A DNA stretch of 40,628 nucleotides. Origin: Undibacterium sp. (GTDB lineage: Bacteria > Pseudomonadota > Gammaproteobacteria > Burkholderiales > Burkholderiaceae_D). The stretch spans positions 1 through 40,628 of the forward strand of contig NZ_JAUSFI010000064.1 in NCBI RefSeq assembly GCF_030651495.1, read 5' to 3'. Under the pieces are notes generated by a model. That model was not told the DNA's origin and made no database searches. It saw only the letters and a program-made list of their open reading frames with translations. The translations under genes and the position numbers were made by a program. Each line of letters begins with the position of its first letter. Position 1 is the first letter of the stretch. Below, one piece after another: positions 9,370 through 17,927 of the stretch.

Positions 9370-10617
9370 ATGTGGCATAAAGATAATAAAACAGTGCAAC
9401 ATCTGTCCCCGCAAACCTCCGCGAGCAAACTCGCTGCAGTTTTCACGCTGGGTGTGTTCAGCTTATTGACCGCCTGTGGTGGCGCTTCAACTTCCGCTCC
9501 AGTCACTCCGGCTGCTGATGTTCCTGTTGTTGCGCTCAGTGCGCCGGCCGCCCTGGGTGAAAAAATCTTTAAGGATGCCAGCCTCTCGGCATCGGGCAAG
9601 ATGTCTTGTGCGACTTGCCATGATCCGGCCAACGCGCATGCACAGACCAATGATTTGAGTGTGCAGCTAGGCGGTGCGAATCTGGATATTCCCGGTTTTC
9701 GTGCCGTGCCGTCCTTGCGCTACCTGAACCTGACACCAGCCTTTTTCTTTGCCGCCGACGGTACGCCGACCGGCGGTTTTACCCGTGATGGCCGGGCGCA
9801 GAGCCTGGCGCAGCAAGCCGAGCGGCCGTTTCTGGCACCGCATGAGATGGCCAATCTCGACAAGGCCGATGTTGTCGCCAAGTTGCAGCGCGCCGCGTAT
9901 GTCAGCGAATTTAAAACAGTGTTTGGCAATGCCATTTTTGTCGATAGCGACACGGCCTTCGAGCGGCTGCAGTTTGCCTTGCAGCAATACCAGAAAGAAG
10001 ATAGCGCTTTTCATCCTTATGATGCCAAATACGATCGGTTTCTGGCCGGTAAGGCGATGCTGAATGAGGCTGAATTGCGCGGCCTGGCCCTGTTCAACAA
10101 TCCGGCCAAAGGCAATTGCGCCGCCTGCCATACCAGCAGCAAGGGGGCGGACGGCGCCTCCCCCCTGTTCACCGATTTTACTTACGACAATCTCGGCGTG
10201 CCGCGTAATCCGGCGATTCCGGCGACTGCTGATGCGGCGTATTTTGACTTGGGCTTGTGCGGACCGGACCGTACCGATCTGAGCGCGCGCAGCGATTTGT
10301 GCGGCGCATTTAAAGTGCCTAGCTTGCGCAACGTTGCGACCCGTAAAGTGTTTTTTCACAATGGCCGTTTCACCAGCCTGCGCGATGCGGTCAGTTTTTA
10401 TGTGCGGCGCGATACCAATCCTGAAGAATGGTATCCGCTGGTCAGTGATGGCACGGTACTCAAGTTCAACGATCTGCCGGCCGCCTATGCCACGAATGTG
10501 AATACCACCGAAGTGCCATATAACCGCCAGCGTGGCATGGCCGCCGCCTTAAGCCCGGCCGAAGTCGAGGACGTGATCAAGTTCCTCGGCAGCTTAAGCG
10601 ATGGCTACAAAAACTAA
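9370..10617 (+). CDS. Di-heme cytochrome c peroxidase-family lipoprotein
   Basis: A 415-aa exported c-type cytochrome of the bacterial CCP/MauG family. The N-terminus is a lipoprotein signal ending LLTACGG (lipidated Cys near residue 36). Two heme-attachment motifs are seen, CATCH (about 80-84) and CAACH (about 250-254), plus the family segments GFTRDGRAQSL and FKVPSLRNVATR. Relatives reduce hydrogen peroxide with electrons from small cytochromes, or oxidise proteins and metals (MauG/MbnH-like). It is the first gene of a tightly packed six-gene run behind a Fur-like operator; 27 bases separate it from the porin gene. The substrate is unknown. Confidence 0.88.
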   Translation: MWHKDNKTVQHLSPQTSASKLAAVFTLGVFSLLTACGGASTSAPVTPAADVPVVALSAPAALGEKIFKDASLSASGKMSCATCHDPANAHAQTNDLSVQLGGANLDIPGFRAVPSLRYLNLTPAFFFAADGTPTGGFTRDGRAQSLAQQAERPFLAPHEMANLDKADVVAKLQRAAYVSEFKTVFGNAIFVDSDTAFERLQFALQQYQKEDSAFHPYDAKYDRFLAGKAMLNEAELRGLALFNNPAKGNCAACHTSSKGADGASPLFTDFTYDNLGVPRNPAIPATADAAYFDLGLCGPDRTDLSARSDLCGAFKVPSLRNVATRKVFFHNGRFTSLRDAVSFYVRRDTNPEEWYPLVSDGTVLKFNDLPAAYATNVNTTEVPYNRQRGMAAALSPAEVEDVIKFLGSLSDGYKN

Positions 10618-10644
10618 TTCATTTACATTTAACGGGAGTACCTC

Positions 10645-11946
10645 ATGAAAAAAACTTTATTGGCACAAGCCCTGTGCGCCGCCTTTTTGACCGCCGCCAT
10701 CACGGCCCCCGCGCAGGCGGGTGAAGCCGAGTTACTGCAAAAAATCGAAAAACTCGCGGCCGAACTCGATGCCATCAAGGCCGAACTGGCGGCGAATCGA
10801 CAAAAGACCGCCAGCGTAGAACAAAAGCAAGACGTGTTGGCCACTACCGTGGCCAACAATAACGCGGTGGCGTCGGCCGCGCAACAAGGCGGGCCGAAAA
10901 CCATCATCAGCAGCTATGGTGAAATCAATTACACCAAACCGAAAAACGCCGGTAACCAGGCCGAGGCCGATGTCGCGCGTGCCGTGATCGGCATCACGCA
11001 TCGCTTTGACGAAAAAACCAAGATGGTGGCCGAGTTTGAGTGGGAGCATGCGATCGCCTCTGCCGGTGACAAGGGCGAAACCGAAGTCGAGCAACTGTAT
11101 GTCGAGCATGAATTGAGCAATGGCTTGCGCGTCAAGGGTGGCCTGTTCCTGATGCCGGTCGGCCTGCTCAATACCAATCACGAACCGACCGCGTATTTTG
11201 GCGTACACCGCAATTTTGTCGAAACCGCGATTATCCCGAGTACCTGGCGCGAGGCCGGTTTTGGTCTCTCCGGTTCGCATGAGAATGGCATCAGCTGGGA
11301 TGCCGGCATTACCACCGGTTTTGACCTGACGAAATGGGATGCGAGCGCCAGTGAAGGCACGGAAGCGCCGTTGGCCAGCATCCACCAGGAAGGCCAGTTG
11401 GCCAAATCGCGCGACCTGAGCCTGCATGCGGCGCTGAACTGGCGCGGTATTCCTGGCTTATTGCTGGGCGGCTCGCTCTTTAGCGGCAAAGCCGGTCACG
11501 CGACCACCGATTTTGTCGCGAATGATGCGCGCATCAGTTTATGGGACCTGCATGCGCGTTACTTGCCGGGCAACTGGGATCTGTCGGCGCTGTATGCCCG
11601 TGGCAGCATCAGCCATACCGAGGCGCTGAACCTGACTTTTGCTGGCCAGCCGACGCCGGTGCCGTCATCGTTTAATGGCTGGTATCTGCAAGGCGCGTAT
11701 AAACTCTGGAGCAATACCGATTACAGCCTGAGCCCGTTTATCCGTTACGAACAGTTCAATACCGCGGCCAGCTATAGCGCCATGCCGCCAGGTCTGAGCG
11801 TGGCGGCGCTGGAGGCTGAAAAAGTCACCACCATCGGTGCCAGTTTCCGCATCGGCGAAGGCGTGGTGCTGAAAGCCGACCTGCAAAAGTTTAAACGTGA
11901 CAGTAATCTTGACCGTTTCAATCTTGGCGTAGGCTATTCGTTCTAG
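10645..11946 (+). CDS. Outer-membrane porin with N-terminal coiled coil (OprO/OprP-like)
   Basis: A 433-aa protein with a clear signal peptide (cleavage after APAQA near residue 25), then a predicted coiled coil (LLQKIEKLAAELDAIKAELA, about 30-55) and a beta-barrel rich in aromatic, alternating strands ending in Phe (GVGYSF). Coiled coil plus 16-strand barrel is the layout of phosphate-selective-porin-like proteins. The start has a GGGAG ribosome site. Lying between a di-heme lipoprotein and an FMN protein in an apparently iron-regulated operon, it may pass a metal complex or small electron-carrying ligand. No selectivity residues can be assigned. Confidence 0.8.
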   Translation: MKKTLLAQALCAAFLTAAITAPAQAGEAELLQKIEKLAAELDAIKAELAANRQKTASVEQKQDVLATTVANNNAVASAAQQGGPKTIISSYGEINYTKPKNAGNQAEADVARAVIGITHRFDEKTKMVAEFEWEHAIASAGDKGETEVEQLYVEHELSNGLRVKGGLFLMPVGLLNTNHEPTAYFGVHRNFVETAIIPSTWREAGFGLSGSHENGISWDAGITTGFDLTKWDASASEGTEAPLASIHQEGQLAKSRDLSLHAALNWRGIPGLLLGGSLFSGKAGHATTDFVANDARISLWDLHARYLPGNWDLSALYARGSISHTEALNLTFAGQPTPVPSSFNGWYLQGAYKLWSNTDYSLSPFIRYEQFNTAASYSAMPPGLSVAALEAEKVTTIGASFRIGEGVVLKADLQKFKRDSNLDRFNLGVGYSF

Positions 11947-11955
11947 AATACGGCA

Positions 11956-12504
11956 ATGAAACCGATGACTCCTTTCCTGTTGCCTGTACTGGGCGCGACG
12001 CTGGCGCTGGCCGGCGGCAGCGCCTTCGCCACCCAATACCTGAGCGTGGAGCAGGCGCAGCAAGTACTATTCCCCGAGGCGAATGGCTTCAAGCCCAGCA
12101 CTTTACAGCTGACACTGGAGCAAATGCATCAGGTCGAAAAACTGGCTGGCTTGCCGGCGCGCTCGGTGGCCTGGCGCGTGATTGCGGCGTATAAGGACGA
12201 CAAGCTTGTCGGTCATATCGTGCTCGATGACGTGATCGGCAAGTTTGAGCTGATCTCGTATGCGGTGGGCTTGCAGCCGGACGCGACGGTGCGCCAGATC
12301 GAGATCTTGAGCTACCGCGAGAGCCACGGCTTCGAGATCAGAAATGCCAACTGGCGCAAGCAGTTTGCCGGCAAAAGCGCCGCGGCCGGCCTGACGGTGG
12401 GCGAGGGCATTGCCAACATCAGCGGTGCCACCCTGTCTTGCACTCACGTGACCGATGGGGTGCGCCGCATCGCCGCGATTGCGCAAGTGCTGCTGAAAAA
12501 ATGA
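11956..12504 (+). CDS. Exported FMN-binding domain protein (covalent flavinylation site)
   Basis: A 182-aa protein with a Sec signal peptide (cleavage after SAFA near residue 25) and an FMN-binding domain like that of NqrC/RnfG. The flavinylation motif SGATLS lies at about residues 156-161, so Thr159 is the expected site of a phosphoester bond to FMN. GHIVLDDVIGKFELISYAVG is the typical mid-domain stretch. The matching transferase apbE begins ten bases downstream. The likely job is one-electron transfer in the periplasm between the membrane protein and the heme protein of this operon; the partners are inferred from context. Confidence 0.87.
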   Translation: MKPMTPFLLPVLGATLALAGGSAFATQYLSVEQAQQVLFPEANGFKPSTLQLTLEQMHQVEKLAGLPARSVAWRVIAAYKDDKLVGHIVLDDVIGKFELISYAVGLQPDATVRQIEILSYRESHGFEIRNANWRKQFAGKSAAAGLTVGEGIANISGATLSCTHVTDGVRRIAAIAQVLLKK

Positions 12505-12514
12505 AGCGTCCGCA

Positions 12515-13372
12515 GTGAGAAAACGGGCGCAGCCCTGGCTGGGTACCCTGGTCGAAATCAGCATAGCCGATGCGCTAGGCGATGCCGCGCTGAATCAGGC
12601 TTTTCAAGCCGCGTTTGCCGTGCTTGGCCAGATCCACCGCCTGATGAGTTTTCATGCGCCCGAAAGTGAAGTCAGCCGCATCAATCGGGCCGAAGTCGGC
12701 GCCAGCCTAACGCTGCATGCACATACGGCCAGCGTGATCAGCGCCGCGCTCAGGGTGTGCGATGCCAGTGCCGGCTTGTTCGATATCCGCGTCGCCAGCC
12801 AGCTGGCGCAGTGGGCTTATTTGCCGCCGCCAAAGCCGGTCAGTGCGCCAGTCTTGCCGGTCTTGCCATATCAGGCGCAAGCGTGCGCCTGGCGCTTGCA
12901 GGACGGCAACCGCATACAAAAGCTGCGCAATGACTGGATGGACCTGGGCGGTATCGCCAAAGGGTATGCGGTCGATCAGGCGATTCTGGCTTTACAGCAG
13001 GCGGGGGTGCAGCATGCCTGCGTGAATGCTGGCGGCGATTTGCGCGTGATCGGTGAAAACGCGCTTGAGATCGCTATCCGCGATCCGGCCGCACCTGGCT
13101 TGCTGCGGCACGCCATCCATCTGAAAAATCAGGCGCTGGCCACTTCCGCCACGTATTTTTCCGCCAAAATGCATGGGCAGCAACGCGTCAGTGCGCTGGT
13201 GCATGGCGTGACGGGGCGCGCTTTAATTGATGTCGGCAGCATCAGCGTGCGTGCCGATGCCTGTATCTGGGCCGATGCCTTAACCAAGGTGGTGGCGGCC
13301 AGCGGCGACGCTGCGCATCCAAGTTTGTCCCTGTTTGCGGCGGATGCTTTTATAATTGCCGCTTCGTCCTGA
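12515..13372 (+). CDS. apbE: FAD:protein FMN transferase
   Basis: Mg-dependent enzyme that attaches the FMN part of FAD to a Thr in a (S/G)AT motif; the neighbour upstream carries such a motif. Family signatures: PWLGTLVEI at the N-terminus, DLGGIAKGYAVD, VNAGGDLRV, and the C-terminal metal-site region ADACIWADALTKV. At 285 aa it is a compact form. The start is GTG at 12515; an in-frame stop at 12494 rules out a longer N-terminus, so no signal peptide is encoded. This is odd because the presumed substrate is exported. Flavinylation before export, or unrecognised export, would resolve it. Confidence 0.92.
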   Translation: MRKRAQPWLGTLVEISIADALGDAALNQAFQAAFAVLGQIHRLMSFHAPESEVSRINRAEVGASLTLHAHTASVISAALRVCDASAGLFDIRVASQLAQWAYLPPPKPVSAPVLPVLPYQAQACAWRLQDGNRIQKLRNDWMDLGGIAKGYAVDQAILALQQAGVQHACVNAGGDLRVIGENALEIAIRDPAAPGLLRHAIHLKNQALATSATYFSAKMHGQQRVSALVHGVTGRALIDVGSISVRADACIWADALTKVVAASGDAAHPSLSLFAADAFIIAASS

Positions 13373-13427
13373 ATTTGGCTGTAGTTTCAGCGCACAGCAA
13401 GTAACCGCAAGTAACCACAAGCACCCC

Positions 13428-13913
13428 ATGCGATCCCAACAACACCGGCTGCACCATCCCTCGTCGCATAAACATCAGCATTTCCGTCTTGAACGCTGGC
13501 ACCGCCGCGCGCTGTATGCGCTGGTGGCCGGCTTGACAGGTTCCGGCATGGCCTGGCTGATCGCGCATTTTTTCTTGCGCCAGGCGGGTGAATTTGGCGA
13601 AACCGTGCATCCATGGGAGCATCCGGCCATGCAGCTGCATGGCGCACTGGTGATGCTGAGCCTGTTTTTGATCGGTGCGCTGCTGCCACTGCATATCCGC
13701 CGCGCCCACCGTGCCGGCTGTAACCGTGCCAGCGGCTGGAGCATGATCGCCGTGCTGGGCAGCCTGACGCTCAGCGGCTATGCGCTGTATTATCTGGCCA
13801 GCGAAGCGAGCCGGCCATTCTGGTCGGGTGCGCACTGGCTCATCGGCCTGGCGTTGCCTGTGCTGCTATGGCTCCATATCTTGTTGGGGCGCAAGGCAAC
13901 GCAAGTTTTCTGA
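13428..13913 (+). CDS. Four-helix membrane protein with b-heme-like histidines
   Basis: A 161-aa protein with a His-rich cytoplasmic-looking N-terminus (HRLHHPSSHKHQH) and four hydrophobic helices (about residues 28-50, 67-90, 105-124, 134-153). His71 and His89 in helix 2 and His136 and His150 in helix 4 sit where paired heme ligands would, as in small cytochrome b/DUF4405-type proteins. I infer a membrane electron carrier that passes quinol electrons to the FMN protein. The ATG at 13428 starts 55 bases after apbE; an upstream in-frame start at 13356 would overlap apbE and adds no recognisable sequence. The family assignment is tentative. Confidence 0.6.
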   Translation: MRSQQHRLHHPSSHKHQHFRLERWHRRALYALVAGLTGSGMAWLIAHFFLRQAGEFGETVHPWEHPAMQLHGALVMLSLFLIGALLPLHIRRAHRAGCNRASGWSMIAVLGSLTLSGYALYYLASEASRPFWSGAHWLIGLALPVLLWLHILLGRKATQVF

Positions 13914-13981
13914 TTCCGGCGCTTGCGTCGGCGCTGCGGATCGCGCCATCATGCTGGACAACTTTTATGGAGTAAACACTG

Positions 13982-14995
13982 TTGCGCGATTCGCCTGCCT
14001 TTCCCGCTACATTTTCTGCGATACCTGTGCCGCCTTTGGCGCGTCCCTGGTTATCCCGCTTGCATCCCGGCTTGTTTGGTATCCCGCTCGGCTTGCTGGC
14101 GCTGTCCTCCAACTGGCAACGGCTAGCCGCTTTGGGCTGGGATTGGGCTGCCGGGCTGGCGACCGGTTTGCTGTACGCAGGCATGGCGCTGCTGTGTTTG
14201 TTACTGCTGTTAGCTGGCGCGAAATTGCTGCTGCACCGCGAGGTATTCCGGCAAGAATTCAAGCACCCGGTTCAGGGTGCATTGCTGGCGCTGATGCCGG
14301 TGGCTTGCCTGCTGGCGCTGGTGTTGTTACGCCCCACCCATCCAGACTGGCAACTGCCGGTGACAGTTATTATTTCGCTCTGCCTGCTGTTGCAGGCGGC
14401 GCTGGCCTGGCATATTGTGGCGCAACTGGCGACCGGGCAAATGCCGGCGGAATTAATTAGCCCCGCTTTGTATGTGCCTATCGTGCCGGGCGGCTTTGTC
14501 GGTGCCATGGCGCTCAATGTGATCGGTTTACCTGGTTTTGCCATGCTGTTGATGGGCATGGGGTTGGGCGGCTGGGCATTGCTGGAGATGCGGATTTTAA
14601 ATCGACTGTTTGCCGGCCCGCTGCCGCTGGCCTTACGCCCGACGCTGGGGATAGAGATCGCACCCGCCGCCGTCGGGACGCTGGCGGTGACAGCGCTGTG
14701 GCCCAACCTCTCTGCCGATTTTATCCTGATCGGCCTAGGCATCGCCAGTGGCCCCTTGTTTGCGGTCATGACGCGCTGGCGCTGGTGGATAGCGACACCG
14801 TTTTCAGTCAGCTTCTGGTCGTTTTCTTTCCCGGTGGCGGCGCTGGCGACTTGCGTGGCCGAGGCCGTCAGGCGCGGCGGCTGGCCGCCGGGTGTGGCCT
14901 TGGGCGCTGTATTGCTGGCCAGCGCAATTGTGGCTTTTTTAACGCTACGCACCCTGATTCTGCTATTTAAGGGGCGTCTTTTGCCGCAGGTTTAG
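13982..14995 (+). CDS. TehA/SLAC1-type (TDT family) membrane transporter
   Basis: A 337-aa protein with about ten hydrophobic segments. The first conserved piece, HPGLFGIPLGLLALS, is the start of the SLAC1/TehA fold. Members are anion channels or C4-dicarboxylate/tellurite-resistance and sulfite exporters. The start is TTG at 13982, supported by GGAG nine bases upstream and by the absence of another good start before helix 1. It is the last gene of the Fur-fronted run, 68 bases after the four-helix protein, and converges on a DUF1857 gene. The substrate cannot be read from sequence, and its link to the redox genes is only positional. Confidence 0.75.
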   Translation: MRDSPAFPATFSAIPVPPLARPWLSRLHPGLFGIPLGLLALSSNWQRLAALGWDWAAGLATGLLYAGMALLCLLLLLAGAKLLLHREVFRQEFKHPVQGALLALMPVACLLALVLLRPTHPDWQLPVTVIISLCLLLQAALAWHIVAQLATGQMPAELISPALYVPIVPGGFVGAMALNVIGLPGFAMLLMGMGLGGWALLEMRILNRLFAGPLPLALRPTLGIEIAPAAVGTLAVTALWPNLSADFILIGLGIASGPLFAVMTRWRWWIATPFSVSFWSFSFPVAALATCVAEAVRRGGWPPGVALGAVLLASAIVAFLTLRTLILLFKGRLLPQV

Positions 14996-15011
14996 GGCTG
15001 GTCTGAAAATG

Positions 15012-15494
15012 TTAAGACAATAAGGTATCCAAACGTCCATCCTCGGCCATTTCACGGATCAGGCGTATGGTTTCGACATCGGCTTCGTCATACGCCGAGC
15101 GGCGATAGTCGTTGTACATCTCATTGGCCGCATCTTCTTCGGCGTTGTTGCCATCATCGTAAGCAAAACGGACAAACAAGGCGTCTGGCTGTGGCTCTTC
15201 TATGGTCATGCGCAAGGATGACTGCGGAATGTCGTTTTGCGCCGCCACGTCATAATGCACATGCTGCAGGTGCGTCAGGCTGACTTGATCCGTGATGACC
15301 AGCTCACCGTAACGCAGACTGCGTGTCATGCTCACTTCGGTGCGGTCGGTAATGCTGGCCTCATCCAGATACGGCACAAACAGCATCGGCGCTTCAGCGC
15401 GCAAGACCAACCCGCGCCAGAGTTGCTCGCGCGTTATGACCAAGACCATGGGGTTGTCAAAGTCGTTAATTTCTACCAGGTGTTCAAATTTCAT
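15012..15494 (-). CDS. DUF1857 (AtaL-like, SRPBCC fold) protein
   Basis: A 160-aa protein whose N-terminus (EHLVEIND, then LTREQLWRGL with an I in place of L: VITREQLWRGL) and central LYVPYLD-like LFVPYLD segment match the DUF1857/AtaL group of START-like domains, which have a hydrophobic ligand cavity. It has no signal peptide and an acidic C-terminus. It is a single gene, converging with the transporter gene that ends 16 bases away. The biochemical role of the family is not established. Confidence 0.7.
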   Translation of the reverse strand: MKFEHLVEINDFDNPMVLVITREQLWRGLVLRAEAPMLFVPYLDEASITDRTEVSMTRSLRYGELVITDQVSLTHLQHVHYDVAAQNDIPQSSLRMTIEEPQPDALFVRFAYDDGNNAEEDAANEMYNDYRRSAYDEADVETIRLIREMAEDGRLDTLLS

Positions 15495-15593
15495 AGCGGA
15501 TGTCCTTGCGCATTTGCTGATCTAAGGTCGCTAGTTTACTCCGCTTGCAGGCAGAGTGAATTTTTTGCTGCATGAAGTCCGTGCTATCCGCGT

Positions 15594-16853
15594 TTAGCGC
15601 ACCAGCAACCAGAGTTTGCTCAAATCTGCCGTGCCATCTGTGCCTTGTATGGTCTTGAATATTTCGGCTGCTTTTGCCTTATTTCCGGCTTGCAGATAAG
15701 CCATACCCAGATGCAGTTTGGCTTCCTCGGGAGCCTTCAGGCCACCTTTAGCAATACCTTGTTCGATTAGGGCGATGCCTTTTGCGGCTTGCGCATTGAT
15801 CACATAGTTGTAACCCATGTTGACCATGCCAACGCCATTTTTTGCCGCCTTGGCAGCAGCCTCACCCGCCTCCATGGATTTGATATCGTCGGCAGCTTGC
15901 TTGTTGACTTTGTCGCGCAGTTGCTTGTGTTTGGCCGCGTCTTTACCGACACCCAGCATGTTTGCCGTATAGCCAGCATCGACCACTTTTTTAGCTTCCA
16001 CCGGTAAGCCTGCCAGCAAAGCCAATTCAGTCATCTCTACGTATTGCGGCGCTTCTTCCAAACTGTCGGTCGCTAGCATCAGACGGTACCAGTCAAGACG
16101 CAAACGCTCAGAAAAATTTGGTTTATTTGGAATCCGGTACAGTAAATCGGCCCAATATTCTTTCTTCGGGTAATGCGCGACCATGCGCTCAAGCACTGCG
16201 GTATATCCTGTAGTGTCTTTTAATTTCAGATAGCAGCTGATCAGAAGATGCAGCTTGTCATGGCTAGGTACGCGATTGGCCTGATCATCGGCCAGCAATT
16301 GCTGGTTCAACTCTTTGCTTGCGCCAACATAATCTTCCTGCAGATACAGGGTACGTGCCAGCAACTCGTGCATCGGTATACTGCTGTTATCAAGCGCGAG
16401 ATAACGCAATGTCCATTGTTTTGATTGGTCGTATTTTTTCTCGTTGTAAAAAGCCCCGGCCATACCTTCAATGTACTTAAGTTTTTCTGCCGCTGTGACG
16501 AAGTCAGTTTTGATCATGCTCTCAAAAGCATTCGCCAGTAATTCATTGTTTCCCGTGCTTGAAGCCACGACTGCGCGCATCCGGTCAATGGAAAACATCT
16601 CGTAAGCAGTCTTGTTTTCAAATGCATCAAGCAGCTTGATTTTTTCCAAGGCTTGTGGAAATTGTTTGTCTTTGATTAAAGCTTCAATTTCTGTAAAAGG
16701 TTTCCCCATTTCGGCCCGTACGGCTTGCTGCTTGAGTGCGGCAGTTGCGCTTGCCGGCGCTTGCGCCGACGCATGATCAGGCATCAAACAGAGAGACGCT
16801 GAGCCAATAGCGAGAAGTAACGCAGCCAGAGAAATCGATGATTTTTTTTTCAT
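15594..16853 (-). CDS. Exported tetratricopeptide-repeat protein
   Basis: A 419-aa protein with a signal peptide (MKKKSSISLAALLLAIG, likely cleavage after HASA) followed by helical repeats. The pairs are clearest at YNEKKYDQSKQWTLRYLAL, YLQEDYVGASKELNQQLL and the C-terminal LGMAYLQAGNKAKAAEIF. TPR proteins act as binding scaffolds; here probably periplasmic. I chose the ATG at 16853 over an extension to 16943 because it begins directly with the signal peptide. It lies downstream of the exosortase-associated hydrolases on the same strand but is separated by about 200 bases, so any link is loose. Partners unknown. Confidence 0.75.
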   Translation of the reverse strand: MKKKSSISLAALLLAIGSASLCLMPDHASAQAPASATAALKQQAVRAEMGKPFTEIEALIKDKQFPQALEKIKLLDAFENKTAYEMFSIDRMRAVVASSTGNNELLANAFESMIKTDFVTAAEKLKYIEGMAGAFYNEKKYDQSKQWTLRYLALDNSSIPMHELLARTLYLQEDYVGASKELNQQLLADDQANRVPSHDKLHLLISCYLKLKDTTGYTAVLERMVAHYPKKEYWADLLYRIPNKPNFSERLRLDWYRLMLATDSLEEAPQYVEMTELALLAGLPVEAKKVVDAGYTANMLGVGKDAAKHKQLRDKVNKQAADDIKSMEAGEAAAKAAKNGVGMVNMGYNYVINAQAAKGIALIEQGIAKGGLKAPEEAKLHLGMAYLQAGNKAKAAEIFKTIQGTDGTADLSKLWLLVR

Positions 16854-17057
16854 GACGATAATTGATGAATGATCTGTTACAGGAGAATGGATGAAGATTC
16901 GGCGGAGTATAAGATGAGACGGCAGGCAAGGTCTGCGCGACATTTTCTTGCTCTCGTATCTGGCATTATATCTGAGCCTGCAGCGCTAGCCAGTTTCTCT
17001 CATTGACAGGCCTTTCATGCTAAAAATTGCATATTTTCCAGGTGACGGGCCGCAGTT

Positions 17058-17927
17058 CTATGGTGCTTTTAGCCAGTCCAGTGTCCAGCGTCCAATCTGC
17101 TCACGCCAATTGCGTTGAGAGAAAGTATGATTGGCAGCGGGTAGCATATGTTGTGTCACCCTCGAGGCCGACATCAATTTTTTCCATTCCGGTGACGCTC
17201 GCGTCAGGTCAGAAAACTCTTGTGCTGTAAGATCATTGCCGCACAGAATGAACAGCACGGTCCCCTGAAAACGGTTGAATCCTCGTGCCATTTTTTCTGG
17301 AAGACTAGGGGAGTTTTCATGCTTTATGCCATCACTTGCAACAGACGCAAGGTTTTCCCCCTGCCGTAGCAGCGTATTGATTTGCTGTGTTAGCGAGCGC
17401 ATCGTCGCCCCAAAATTGAATTTTCCTGACGCGATTTTTTTCCACAGGCTGGCATCGAGCAGGCGCTGCAGGTAATAGTGTTTTAAATATGCTTTGGCGA
17501 CACCCTGTTCTGTTCTTACCCAAGGATTGACCAAGACTAGCCCAGTAATGCGTTTGTCCTGATGGGCATATAGGAGTGCCGCCGACGCCGCATCGCACAA
17601 ACCCCACAGTACCACTTCCTGCATATGAGGAGCGCGTTGGAAGAAGCAATCTAGCGCAGCGCAGATATCCTCATCAACCAGAGTGAAATCTCTTGGTTCA
17701 CCTTCGCTGTCACCCATTCCGCGATAATCAAAACGCATGACGGGCACACCGTCCGCCGCAAATTGTCTTGCCAGCAGGGTGAACTGGCGATGACTGCCAA
17801 CGCGATATTGCGGGCCGCCGACGATAAATAGTATGCCACGCGTGGCTGCCTGATGGGGCATGCTAAGTATCCCATGCAGTGAGGCCGCATGGCACTGGAA
17901 AGACAAGGCTATTTCTTCGTAGATCAT
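17058..17927 (-). CDS. Exosortase A system-associated alpha/beta hydrolase 1
   Basis: A 289-aa alpha/beta-hydrolase-fold protein of the type found beside exosortase A and surface-polysaccharide genes. It shows FIVGGPQYRVGSHRQ (oxyanion-side loop), MRFDYRGMGDSEGEP and the nucleophile-elbow segment LWGLCDAAS. At the elbow a Cys stands where most relatives of the fold have Ser (G-L-C-D-A); His in AANHTFS near the C-terminus fits the catalytic base. The ATG at 17927 overlaps the stop of the upstream gene by one base (TGATG), so translation is coupled. Role in the exosortase pathway is not established. No exosortase or PEP-CTERM protein is visible in this window. Confidence 0.8.
   Translation of the reverse strand: MIYEEIALSFQCHAASLHGILSMPHQAATRGILFIVGGPQYRVGSHRQFTLLARQFAADGVPVMRFDYRGMGDSEGEPRDFTLVDEDICAALDCFFQRAPHMQEVVLWGLCDAASAALLYAHQDKRITGLVLVNPWVRTEQGVAKAYLKHYYLQRLLDASLWKKIASGKFNFGATMRSLTQQINTLLRQGENLASVASDGIKHENSPSLPEKMARGFNRFQGTVLFILCGNDLTAQEFSDLTRASPEWKKLMSASRVTQHMLPAANHTFSQRNWREQIGRWTLDWLKAP

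Noticed and set aside
9667..10359. Long minus-strand open frame (230 codons) opposite the di-heme peroxidase gene
   Set aside because: It mirrors codon bias of the real gene, has no family similarity and no ribosome site.
10732..11427. Long minus-strand open frame (231 codons) opposite the porin gene
   Set aside because: Shadow of a well-supported porin; no recognisable domain.
14272..14952. Minus-strand open frame (226 codons) opposite the TehA-like gene
   Set aside because: Shadow frame; composition is low-complexity and lacks any motif.
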